Positions 1-11,088 of a stretch of DNA of 64,000 bases are shown here, one piece after another. The DNA is from Nymphaea colorata (taxonomy: Eukaryota > Streptophyta > Magnoliopsida > Nymphaeales > Nymphaeaceae). Made by a program: the position numbers and the translations under genes. The notes under the pieces are model-generated. The model saw nothing but the letters and a program-made list of their open reading frames with translations. It did not search any database and was not told the origin of the DNA. Each line of letters opens with the position of its first letter. Within the stretch, counting starts at the first letter, position 1. The stretch spans positions 22,412,742 through 22,476,741 of the forward strand of contig NC_045141.1 in assembly GCF_008831285.2 (NCBI RefSeq), given 5' to 3'.

Positions 1-3000
1 ATGACATGGGCCGCTATCTTGAAGCATCTAAAAGTCTGGCTATCACAACTCCTTGCCCCATGCCCGATAGATCCCATATCAGCCTGAGATCAGCAATTTG
101 GAGCAAATATACTTTTAGAAAAACCAATAAACTCATGGATTTAGGTTATTACTGCTTAATTGTTTATCATTCATGGATCTCAAGGATTTTAGATATCAGA
201 ATCTTGATCTTAAATACAGATGCCAATTGAAGAGCTTCAAGGATTAGCTGAATTTTTAAACTTTGCACTTTAACATTCATTGATCAAAAGTCAGCCACCC
301 ATAGATCTATGGTTCTCAATATGCAGTTCCTCATATATACCCATAGATCTATATGGTTCTCAATATGCAGTTCCTCATATATACCCATAGATCTAAGGGG
401 AGCCACAAGCTCTCAGATTTAAAATCCAAAAACATGTAGATTGCTTCATCTTCGTAGCTTAAAAAAATCCTCAAATTTTTCTCAGAAGTTTCTTCTTCAT
501 TTCTGAACTTTCTTTGTTTTGAACCGCTCAAACTTTTCGATCGCTCTTTTTTAATGAAGGAACGACTGACATTCGATCTCAATGTTCATCCCATTCACTA
601 AACCTTCTCAAGAAGTTGCTCTTTATAGAAACCAATTATAAACGAATATATCAGACAAGCGCAACTAGACAAGAGGCGCCAAACTTCAACGAATGAAAAT
701 TGAGTGGTGTTCAATGATTTCATAAAGCAGCAGATGTCCATTTGTCTAACCAACATGTCTGCTGACGCCTCCCCTTTTGAAGAAAGATGATTGGCCACAA
801 TGAGAGCATTTGCTTTAAGGCCTGCAATTTTAGCAGTTAGACACATGGATCTGCTGTGGATCACGAAACTAAGTCTTTTTCCTTCGCCACTGTTCTTTTC
901 CTTTCATCATATCAGGCGTTTCATTACTTTACGTAAGTAAGGTGTACATTCACCTTGCACTTATCGAGACGGAAAACAGTAAAAGGATGAAAGGTCATTG
1001 AAATTCTGGCGGTGATTCCAAAAACCAAAGATTCCCTTTCTCCAATTTGCATACTTTACGAAACTAAGCTAGTTTGGATGACATTAGAACTATGTTAAAA
1101 CGACCAATCTTTACGTTGCAGATGGAGATACTTTAGTTTACGTTGCACTCATCTTGAACCCTTTTCCAATTAAAGATGAGTCCTGAAAGGAAGTAACGTT
1201 AAAATTAGATTCCTAGCATGACTATAATTTATATCGATTAGATGGGCATATAAACAGTATACAATGATAAATATATATACACGCAAAAGTATGAGCTTTG
1301 ATTTGATGCTTAATCATAAGGTAGTGTTTGATAGTTTCAATCTCATATCCAATGGTGACCTGAAATTGGTGTTACGGGAGATCCACTGTTAAAACAAACT
1401 AGAGTTCTTGGCAGCGCGGATCTCATGTCCATGCGACATACATAGAGGGGAAAAAAAAACCTAGTGCCTGAGGGTGGTCGAACTTCAGATCCGCAGATCT
1501 GAGATACTTGGTCATTAGAGAACTGAAAATATCAGATCCGCGGCTACCAAACGAACTCAGATCAACACATGGCATTTGATAACGAAATGTATTATTGCAT
1601 TTTTAGAAGTGGTTAGGAGCAGTCAAAGAATTGATTCTATGATGGATAATGTTTGTTTTCTATTGTAGAATTTAGAAATTAATTTTGTTTTTATTTGCTT
1701 TTCACCACTTCTGGTTTCGCGTGTATCTGCAAAAAGATAAAACTTCTCCAAAATAATGGGTATTCATGGTTTTTTATTTTGCATTTGCAACGGACCGTGA
1801 TCTAAAAAAAAAATGAAGAAACGAAAAGCAAAATAACTAAACGATGTTCTTTTTCAAGGAAAAGAAGCAACATAAAATGGAGGTGATTGGATGACACAGA
1901 AAAAGATCATGTTATGGGAAAGTTGAATTTTACCTAAAACCAATTCTCTGGGAAATTAGCATTGCTGAATACCCTCTTTATTCTATTACTTACATGTTGA
2001 CAATATAATTCTTAGGTTCATTAAGATTTTGATAAAAAGAAAAGAAATATCTTTTAGGTGCTTCCAGCTGGTTGAATCAACCAAAGTTGGTCGATCCAAT
2101 GAATTTAGTGATTTAGCCGAGCCCGCTGTGAATCAACCAAAAATATTGAAAGATATTTTTTATAAGAAGCAGTGAAGATCTATAAAAGTTAATTAAACTC
2201 AAATATTTAATTTTTTTTAAATAATAAAAATCGGCACATAGCACTCTTGAATCAGCCATCAAATTAAATTGGTTGGACACCAATTCAGTTCAAACCAGCC
2301 AATTAAGGCCGATTCTGATTACATTATGCCATTGTCAGTGAAAACTTTCGTTTAAAAAAAAACCACTTTTTTACTCAAATAAGCGCGCCTAACAATTTTT
2401 ATAAAATCCAACTAAATGGGTTCAAAGCTGAACAGAAAATTGGATGATTCAATACGTCGCTAAGTGTGGAATTGCTTCATAAGAGAAACGCTACAATCAA
2501 GAGTTGGTGCAGCAGCATGACGATTTGGCTCTCATCCTAATGTACCAGTTGAAGAGGGTTTAGTCTCAAAGGAAAACTAGAGATTTTGTAGGCTTCCAAA
2601 CACCTTGAATTTGATTTCAGAATAATTCAAACGCTACAATAAGAATTTGCTTTATTTAATTCCTCTATAAAGATATCAGTTAACCTGTGCAGACCAGTTT
2701 CTCGGAATTTTTGTATAGTCCTCGTTATCCCAAAACAAAAAATCCCTTTATGGAGATCCAAATTATTAAAGAAACTTTGACACTTGTTTCTAGTGTTGAG
2801 AGATTCATTCTCTTGTGCGTCTAATTCCACTGTCGAAAAATTTCGTCGCCAAGAAACATGCAACGAGGGAGGAGACTAAGTGTGTGTCTGCATTGCCATT
2901 TTTCCACATTATTCAGTTCAAATAACAAAAACTGAATTGTTCAAAAAGGTTTGCCAGAAAAATTCGGCACCTTACCAGAGGAAGAACTCGGTAGTGTTCT

Positions 3001-3325
3001 ATCCATCGGAAAATGGGAGTTGAAGCTTAAAAAACATTCGTTGGTCACTTTCAATTAAATTAACTTCGAGAACGCGAGCCCGTGGCAAAGATCCTCCACC
3101 ATATCGGCTCATATTCTACAATTTCCCCAAACAAAACTCAGGAATACAATTTAATCTTGATCCCTGAAAACGACGGCATTTTGCTCAGATGATGCATGCC
3201 TCTAGGCTCTAGCTCACGGAAGATATTTACCTTTGGAGTGTACAACTCCTAGACTATCTGATCACCATAGTTCTTGCACTGAAAATTTTCCATTTTTTTT
3301 ACCTTCCAAGGATTCGACATCCTGC
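1..3325. other. Gene-poor left edge, no recognisable gene
   Basis: I see no coding region of a recognisable family on either strand here; open frames are short and of low-complexity composition. The stretch is AT-rich, with A/T runs and one short tandem duplication near 300-391. The last few hundred bases lie 3' of the RBM34-like gene and probably include its 3' UTR. Confidence 0.5.
299..391. repeat. Short tandem duplication, period about 50 bases
   Basis: The block starting cccatagatctat and running through ggttctcaatatgcag and ttcctcatatatac occurs twice back to back, and the leading cccatagatct appears a third time at the end. The copies differ only by a couple of inserted bases, so the duplication is recent. 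No coding meaning is visible. Confidence 0.8.
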
Positions 3326-6300
3326 TTATGCTTTTGGCCTTTTTGGCAGAAAACCTTTCCGTGAATTTGCTTTCCTGGCTGCAACAGCTGGCCGCTTGCT
3401 CTTGCGAACCTTTGGTTCCTTCCCAACTTCTCCATTTAACAAATTCAGATCATGCTTAAACCCTGAAGAGCCACTCTTACGCGCAGAGCGTTCCACTTTG
3501 CTTGCACGTAAACCCTGATACGAAGGAGCAGCAGCCTTTGCCTTGGGCTTTTGTCCTTCATCCAACGGTTTCTTGCTATACATAGTTTTATTCTTCTTGT
3601 ATGATGAATCAGCTACTGGTTCCGGATTTTCTCGTTTTTTTGGTGTTGAATCAGGACGAGAGTGACAAACCCTCAGAACCCGGTCCCTCAGCTTGCACTC
3701 ATTCTTTTTCTTCATAACCATATTTGCAGCATCCTGCAAAAGCAAAAGCACTTAGATGGTTTGCAACAGCTTCCACTCTTTTTTGAATGCTGACAGGCTG
3801 ACAGCCTCTTTCTGACACGCAATAGGAAAGGCTCTCTCGATCAGAGTATACACCAAGAATGTCGAAGTAGAGTATCATACCAATTTGTGTAATAAATTAC
3901 ACTTTCACAATCTAAAGGCATGGGCAGCAAAGTGAAAGATGTATGGCGTTTCTGGGCTTTTGAGAAAACAATATAAACTCCCATGAAGTTTTAATTAATT
4001 GAAATTTTATACCAGCAGATCGAAGTAGCATGTAAGATATAGTTTGTTGTATGAAATGGTTCGTTTAGCAGAACGGTGGGATCTTATAATCTGTAAAAGA
4101 AAAAACTACGCAGAGAGTAGGAAAAAAAAAACCTTACAAAGCAAGCAAAAAAATGCACTCCAGGAAATATTGCCATGGAAAACATCTTCAAGAGGGATGA
4201 TATCTTACCCTTGACTTAAACAAGACATAAGCAATGCCCTTTCCCAAACTTGTATGGGGATCTCTGATAACCCGAATAGCTTCAATACTAGATTCAGCCT
4301 GGATCAGATGACAGAATAATTGATAGAGCTCTTCATCCTGTAATAGACAGGTAAATTTTGGTAAAATTAGGGGCTAAGAGGATTAATAGAATTTGTAAAT
4401 GGATTAATCAAAAAGCAATCTCCATACAAGAAAAAAAAGACTTCATCAAACATGCCAAGGAAAAAAGTATCACCTTCACATCAAAAGGAAGGTTACCAAC
4501 AAAAATCGTTCTTTTATGGTCATAAAGAGAAGGATTCTCGCCTTTCACTTTCTTGCGGGGAGGACAAGCTCTGTCCACACGAATGTGATTCTCTCCAATC
4601 TACAAACGTGAAGATTGTTCATGTAAGTTACAATTACCTTTTCCTGCTTTGCAAAACAAAAATGATATGCATAGCAGAATCTTTAAGCTTAAAATGATAA
4701 GATTAGAGAGCATGCCTTTGCCATGTTATATGACAGAGCAGAAGTAGCTGATTCTTCATCTTTGAAAACAATGTAAGCATGAACGCTGAAAAATAGATGG
4801 GAAAAACACGCTGTCAAAACAAGCATGTCACGTGATAAGGGGGAAAACAATGAGAGAAGAGACTAAGAATTCTAATAGAAGGTTCCAGTTGTAATTATGC
4901 AGTCATACTCCAATAAATGTGCTTTCATCATGGACAAGTCAGATACCTCAAACATGATCAGAGTGCAAAATGAAATTCTTTTAGCCATTTTAATAGCTCA
5001 AGAATATGCATCTGTCAAGCACAACATACCTATCTTGAAGACAAAAATAACAAATACATATAATCATAATATTATACAAGTTTTTTTTTTTTTGGTGCTT
5101 CCAAGTCACATCTATGTCCTGTTGATCACATACCAACAAATATAACTGACTCACTGAGGCTCGTGTACGAATGTCCAAGCCCCAATTATAGGTACCTCTA
5201 CTGCAGGTTACAAGTATATAACTGGGGTTCATGTACACAAGTACAAGCCGCATCATAAGCACTTCTACTGCAAGCTTGTTACATTCTATGTAAATACTTG
5301 TATTTATATTTGTTTATGCATATATATTCATATATAATCAGATATGCTTAATATATGATTATAGACATAGATGTGTATACAAATCTAACTAGTTCCCAAA
5401 ACCGTGTTAGCCTGCATCATTGCTATCAAGAGATTGGACACGTTTAACATCTCAGAGACTATAATCATCAATGAACAGGCTTGTCTACAAGTTTTATGCA
5501 AACAATGCCGACTTCTCCTTTGGCAAAAGCAAATGTGAGAACGATGTTTTAAGTACGTTTGAACTCCTCGCAGATACTTGTTAGTTTTTGCATTTCATAT
5601 GGCATGATAAAGTAGGAACAATTCCAACTTTGGGAAAATCAGACAAAAAGGAGGAACAAATCTAAGTTCAACTCCAAATTCACATAAAAAAAAAAAAAGC
5701 AGAATTGATTGGCAAGATTGCTATAAAGAAAAGGTGCCACCATTTCTCGATGAGCAATAGCTGAATTAATGCATCTCAATGGAGAAACCATGAACTCAAT
5801 TCCAACCCAAACACCGGTTTAGTCAATTTCGTATGACAAGTCACCGAACCACGGGGTTTGCAGCTTACGCTATTGTTAGATGAATTCAAAGTTGTGTTCA
5901 GTCGGTCACTACCATCAAAATCTACACGATTTAAGACTTCAAACATCAACTAGAAACTAAATCTCCAAACTAAATAAAACGAGAAAATAAAGAGAATTAG
6001 CATGAAATACCTTGCCATTGCATCATTGATCTGCCCCTTAAAAATCGCACTCTTTCTCGGCAGCTTACTCTGCTCCGCAATTCAAGTGGAAACAAGACAT
6101 ATTAACATTTTTAAACTCTTTCCTGATAAACGCCAACTTCACAAACTTCAAAACAGGAAAATGAGATGCCAGAACGAACAAAAGCTCACATCTAGAATCG
6201 GCACCGAACGGATCCTAACAGATTCCACCTCCCCGAACCTAGAGAACTCCTTCACAAGGGACTTCTTCTTCATCTTCAACGGCAAATTCCCAACGAACAC

Positions 6301-6903
6301 CGTCCGCCGCAACTTAGGTTCATCGTCGAAATCGTCCGTCTTAACGACCATCGCCTCCGAGCTCTCCAGTTTCCTCTTCTGCCCCACCTTAACAATCGTC
6401 TCCTCGCTTCCGACCTTTTCAACTCGTGCACCATACTTCGCCCGCTCGTATTCCTCCTCAATTTCCTTTCTCTTCCGCTTCTTCCCTTTCTCGGACTCTG
6501 TCTCCTTCTTCCGCCTCTTCTTCGAGCTCTCACCTTCCCCGATCTTCAACTCCTCCATTCCAGCCTCAACGACCGCGGATTCCACGTTTGCTTCCAAACC
6601 CGACTTTCCTTCATCGTCAGCTCTCTTCCTCTTTTTTTTCTTCTTCTTCTTCTCCTCATCCTGCCCGACTCCATCTACGTCGGCCCCCTCGACGACGAGC
6701 TTGGCCCTCTTAGGCTTCCTATCATCTCCGGAAGAGACAGCCACTAAGGACGCCGTTTCTGGAGGGACCGGTTTCTGGTCATCTGGCTTCCTTTTGTAAG
6801 GATTGTTGGTGAAGAGGGAGGAAGAGCCATCGCCAGAGAAGTTTCCGAAGAGGGCCCGAAAGATCTCCGACGAGTCCTCTCGCTCGCCCGATTGCTTACT
6901 CAT
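3326..6903 (-). CDS. RBM34 / Nop12-type nucleolar RNA-binding protein, two RRM domains
   Basis: Six coding exons on the minus strand: 6190-6903, 6011-6069, 4716-4785, 4474-4599, 4209-4337 and 3326-3733, giving about 501 residues. The first ~200 residues are highly charged with Lys-rich stretches (nucleolar-localisation type). RRM1 starts near residue 200 with RTVFVGNLPL and continues through VHAYIVFKDEE and ENHIRVD. RRM2 starts near 310 with RTIFVGNLPFDVK and includes GKGIAYVLFKSR. The tail is basic. This order (acidic/basic N-terminus, two adjacent RRMs, basic tail) is that of RBM34 and yeast Nop12, which act in 60S ribosome maturation. All phases agree. The intron after 4716 has a GC donor. 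The start is the first Met of the long first exon. Family is firm; exact role is by homology. Confidence 0.88.
5157..5285. repeat. Diverged tandem repeat inside an RBM34-like intron
   Basis: Two neighbouring blocks of about 60-70 bases share the order (g)ttcatgtac / gctcgtgtac, aag or caagc, then (g)cacttctactgcaag / gtacctctactgcagg. They lie in the long intron between the second and third coding exons. They look like an old duplication; no protein or RNA gene is evident. Confidence 0.45.
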
Positions 6904-9625
6904 CCGGCTTCCCTATTTAAGAACCAGAAAAGAAAAGACTAGAGAGAGACGACGACGACGAAGCCAACGACCTGCGTTTTAAGGCAACCGAGCTTATGGC
7001 GCGTTTTTTTGTTAGGGTTTGGCGCAGGATAGCGCCGGGAACGGGTCGAGCTGAGTCATCCTGTGAATTCGAAAACCGCGAAACTGGCAGCAGCTGTGAA
7101 TGGTTCGGACATTTTTCCGATATCCAACCCAAATTCAAATCCAATTAGTGGAACTTGATCCGAAGGTCCAAATATAATTAGTAGAAGACTTTCCTACTGG
7201 ATCCGGTGGATATCCGATTTTCATGCATGTAAGAAATCCAACGTCGCCTTTTGTACTTTTGAATATCTGAATCTTATCAAACTCCGGGTCCGACTAGGCT
7301 CTGTCACCTTCGTATGGCATGTGGTACCAGCGAAGCTTATCTGAATCAAAGTTATATCTGGGTCCAACATCAGACCATAAACACATCAGGTAGAGCAAAC
7401 AAAATTTGAACAACTGTATTTTGAAAAGAGAACCATATCGAACAAGACACCAAAACGTATACTGGAAAAAGATGGATGATATCACTCAACTATATTAACC
7501 ATATCATAGATATCAATGTAAAGCATTTGCACTGCAATGATTTTGAATCTCTGTATTCTACGTGATGGGAACTTGAAAAAGCTGTTAGCTGACCTTGCAA
7601 CTTGATTTATACCGAGTTATTATTCGCTGATTAGGCCTGTGTAACCAGGTTTATCATTGTTACCGATGTGTTTATTGTCTTGTGCATGTGTGGATTGAGA
7701 TCATTATGAACAACCATGCTGGTTATGCATCCCACTTGGGAACCCAGTTTGTGTTACAGGAAGCGAGATCAAAGTACAATACTCAAGACCGCGTGATAGA
7801 AGTTCCAGAAGGTGGTGGGCAATCAGTTTTGCTTTTGATACTTAGAACAAAGAAGGAAAGAAATTGCGATGGGCATTGGCGTGAATCCAGAAATTGGTCA
7901 ACTTTTTTGCCGTTCGCAAGCCTGACGCGGCATTTTGTCTTCCAAGATATAAAGATTTACTTCGTAACCACAGAATATGTGCCTTATGTTGCATTTCCAC
8001 GATCCACATATACTTTATATCAAATGGCCCACGAACGTAAACGGTTTGAATTCGGACAACCGGAACACCTAACGAAAACAGAAGAAAACCTGAGAAGCAG
8101 CTACTTATATCAACGAAGTTTCATGCTCTTGGATGCCAAATTTCAACAGGGAGGCAACTTTTAGCACCAGATAACTTCTCAAAGATAGGGAAACATAGAT
8201 TCAGGCAAGAAAAAAGTAATTGTTTCAGTCTGCCGAACCAGACTTTGCAAACCTTCTCTGACTCAAAGCAAGGTGAAGAAAAACAGAAGGCAGAGGATGA
8301 GATATGTATCCTTGAACCTTGCTCCACCCACAAAGATTCTAGCATTGGGGAAAAAAGGAAAAGGAAAAAAAAGAAAAGAAAAAACTAATCTCCTGTACAT
8401 TTTCCACTTGGAGAGGAACGTTTATATGCTCTTTCTGAAGACTTTGACATAACCCAAAAAAAAGGAACTGGGTTTTGACACTCAAACTGATCCATAATAA
8501 AGGACATAAAAAAAAAATTGAAACAACTGTAATAAATGCAACTAAAAAGTAGCCAATCAAACTTGATGAAATTATCTCTAACTCAAAGTAGAAAAGTAAC
8601 GGGCTGTCCATCTTCTATCCACTCTTAACACAATGGTTCATCTAATATTTAAGTATCTAGATATCCAGTAGAGCTACAGAAAGTCAAAGTTTATCTACAA
8701 ATAAACTTTTTAAGGCATCGTTGATACGTTTTCAATAGCCAGTTAAAGGTGTTCATAACTCAGGGAAGAACCAGACTCAAATTTTTAAGAAATCCTCTAT
8801 TTTCATGCAGAGGAGGCAATGACATACTAGAGACATGGAAAGTTCAGGACATCGGCAAGGACAAGCTCGTGGGAAGTTTGTTTTCCTACAGCATTGGACT
8901 CAACCAAGTTTTCAATGTCTTTAGCAGCTCAAAAAATGGAATTTCAACACGCTGTGGTTATCTAAATCTGAACATTATACATTCCCATCGACATGATAAA
9001 TTTTTAGGTGGACAAATAGCAAACACAAAATAATTCCAAGTCACGTCTTGTTGCTTACAGAACCCATCAGGTGTCAAGCAGTCAAGCATGCAACTCAGAC
9101 ATGTTAAGAGAAAGAAGTAGCAGATAACTCATCATTCATACAAGCAAATTGCAGATATGACCATGTGAGGACCAACTTTTCATTAACTGAGAATGTTACT
9201 AACATAAATCAATTAACCAGAAAGAGGATGACACTCACCTCTTATTTCTGCTATGCCGGTCGGTTGCTGGTACCAGTGGCATTTGCAGAGATGAGATAGA
9301 ATGAAACGTGAATCCTCTGTGCATTACAACAATCAAAAAATTTGAACACAGCTGCATCGTGATGACCATCAACTACCTGAGTACAAACTAGACATCCTAA
9401 AACCACACCAAAAGTTACACGAGGAACAGCCAAATCATGAATGGGAATTAGTTCCTCAAGGAAAATTTGAAAAAAGGGCTCAAATTTTCTGTGTAAACGG
9501 AATCAAAGTTAACGGGAAGGTAGCAGTCAGTTAACAGTAACTTCAACAGGCTGTTTGACTGCTGTTCATGGCTTCTTTGTGATCCAACTTCGTCTTTCAC
9601 AAAATTCAAGACCTGCACTGCTTAG
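6904..9625. other. Spacer left of the RBM34-like start, no gene recognised
   Basis: The first ~250 bases are the presumed promoter and 5' UTR of the minus-strand RBM34-like gene, including a short GA/GACGAC-rich tract near 6940-6960. Further right I see only short frames without family resemblance, including a 160-residue plus-strand frame at 7682-8164 whose composition and lack of motifs argue against coding. Confidence 0.4.
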
Positions 9626-9639
9626 TCAACTTTGCAGCC

Positions 9640-9890
9640 AGTGCATCAGCCGATCAAGTAACAATGGCAAATCTGAGTTATCCATCTCTAGAAGCATACC
9701 TGAAGCAGTCCTAGCCAAATCGTGCTGCATAATAGAAAGAGAGAAAAGTGACATAAGAAAGCAGCTCAATGGAAAGAGGGAGACGAGTATGCATCTGCAA
9801 TCTCTGAACATAAGGAGAAAAGCGCCCGCCAAGAATCTGCTTCTGCTTCTCATGATCTGCTATGGCAACCTGACCACTCAATTTTAAGGG
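9640..9890 (-). pseudogene. Orphan MLLE (PABC) domain fragment of a poly(A)-binding protein
   Basis: On the minus strand two neighbouring blocks resemble the C-terminal MLLE domain of cytoplasmic PABP. Block one (about 9800-9890) reads IADHEKQKQILGGRFSPYVQ, matching the usual 'xxEQQKQxLGExLxPLV' helix. Block two (about 9640-9735) reads TASGMLLEMDNSDLPLLLDR, matching 'xxTGMLLEMDxxELLxLLES', including the name-giving MLLE. They are separated by about 60 bases in the position of a known PABP intron. A stop follows soon after block two and the usual 'ALKAKVxEA' helix is missing. I see none of the four RRMs upstream. It is most likely a gene relic; a spliced terminal exon of an unrecognised gene is the alternative. 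Confidence 0.55.
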
Positions 9891-11088
9891 CTGAATAGAA
9901 TGCCACAGGTTTGCCTAATCCACTGTTAGCCATGGTTTCCTTGGGGAAAACTTGCCCACTGTTCCTCATGTTTTTGATAATTGGCAGCAAGTTAGAAAAC
10001 TGGAGCATAAAATGCATAATTATTGCCGGTAGTTAGTCATGCAACTGATGCATGATTTAGTTAGAACTCAAGTATGAGTTAATCTACTGACAATGGCTGC
10101 ATATGGGATCTAGATAACACAAAAATATATTTGTGTGCATCTGTTGGCTCAAGTTTTACAGAGTCACCATATTCGATCATCACTTGTGCTGCCAACATGT
10201 GTACCATGACAAGTGGACTGCAAGTGAATAACTTTACTCAAATGAAAATATTCAAGTTATCCAAACAGACTGCCTAAATGAAAAGAAAACTATGAGTCAA
10301 AATCAAAACAGCATCAAATGTTCAAATCAATTTTTCTTCATATAGAAACTTAGTTCCTTGTTTGTCCAGCCTGCACCAACTGCATAGGCATACCAAGTTC
10401 CCATAGGGAGCCAATTCACCCAGAAAAAAACATTTGTCCCTAATCGAGCATCAAAGTTCCATATCAATCAAGGGAGAAACACATATACGTCAGCCAATTA
10501 TGTGCCCAAAAAGCTGCATGGGTTTTGAAAACTGAACAAGCATGCCTAAGGAATATCAAAAGTGATTCGTCAAACATGAAGCATTCCATGTGTCAATGTT
10601 GTTCTACAAAAAAGAGCATTTAAACGAACTGCAGGTTCTGTGGGCATACTGACAAAAAATGCTGTGTGGGTCTCAATAAGAAGTTTGAAATGATGCCCTT
10701 TGAATTATGCTTTTGCTTTTGAAATATAATATGCCCCTTAAATTGCTTTTGTTGCCTCTGCTTATTTAGAAATTAGAAAACTTATGATATCGATGTACAG
10801 TTGTCACATAAACAGAAAAAGAAGTTACAGATACAAAGTAATCTCAGTGGATGAAGTTTCTATGCTTACCAATCTGTAAAAAACTAAATAAGGGCTGGGT
10901 AGACTCTGGCCCAGAGATCATGATGATACATGATGGTGCTCGCCATCTCTTTGGCATAACTAACTGCAGTGTTGTGTGTCAACCATTCTAGCCTGAACAC
11001 ACATAAGAACTGTCAGTAAATTTGCCAAAAAAGACCTATAATTGCAAGTTGCCTCAGCTTATAATTGCATAGAAGGATGCCATAGCAA

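Noticed and set aside
6002-6799. A 265-residue plus-strand frame with Ser/Phe-rich runs
   Set aside because: It is the antisense shadow of the Lys/Glu-rich first exon of the RBM34-like gene; the minus-strand RRM motifs and splice phases settle the strand.
10380-10440. Minus-strand piece reading MGTWYAYAVGAGWTN in one frame and GMPMQLVQAGQT in another
   Set aside because: Considered as a PABP linker or other exon; neither frame extends and no family match is convincing.
10900-10990. Possible further FRS exon on the minus strand (LEWLTHNTAVSYAKEMAST)
   Set aside because: The phase does not fit the alternative donor at GAAG/GTGAAT without a stop, and the third exon already ends in frame.
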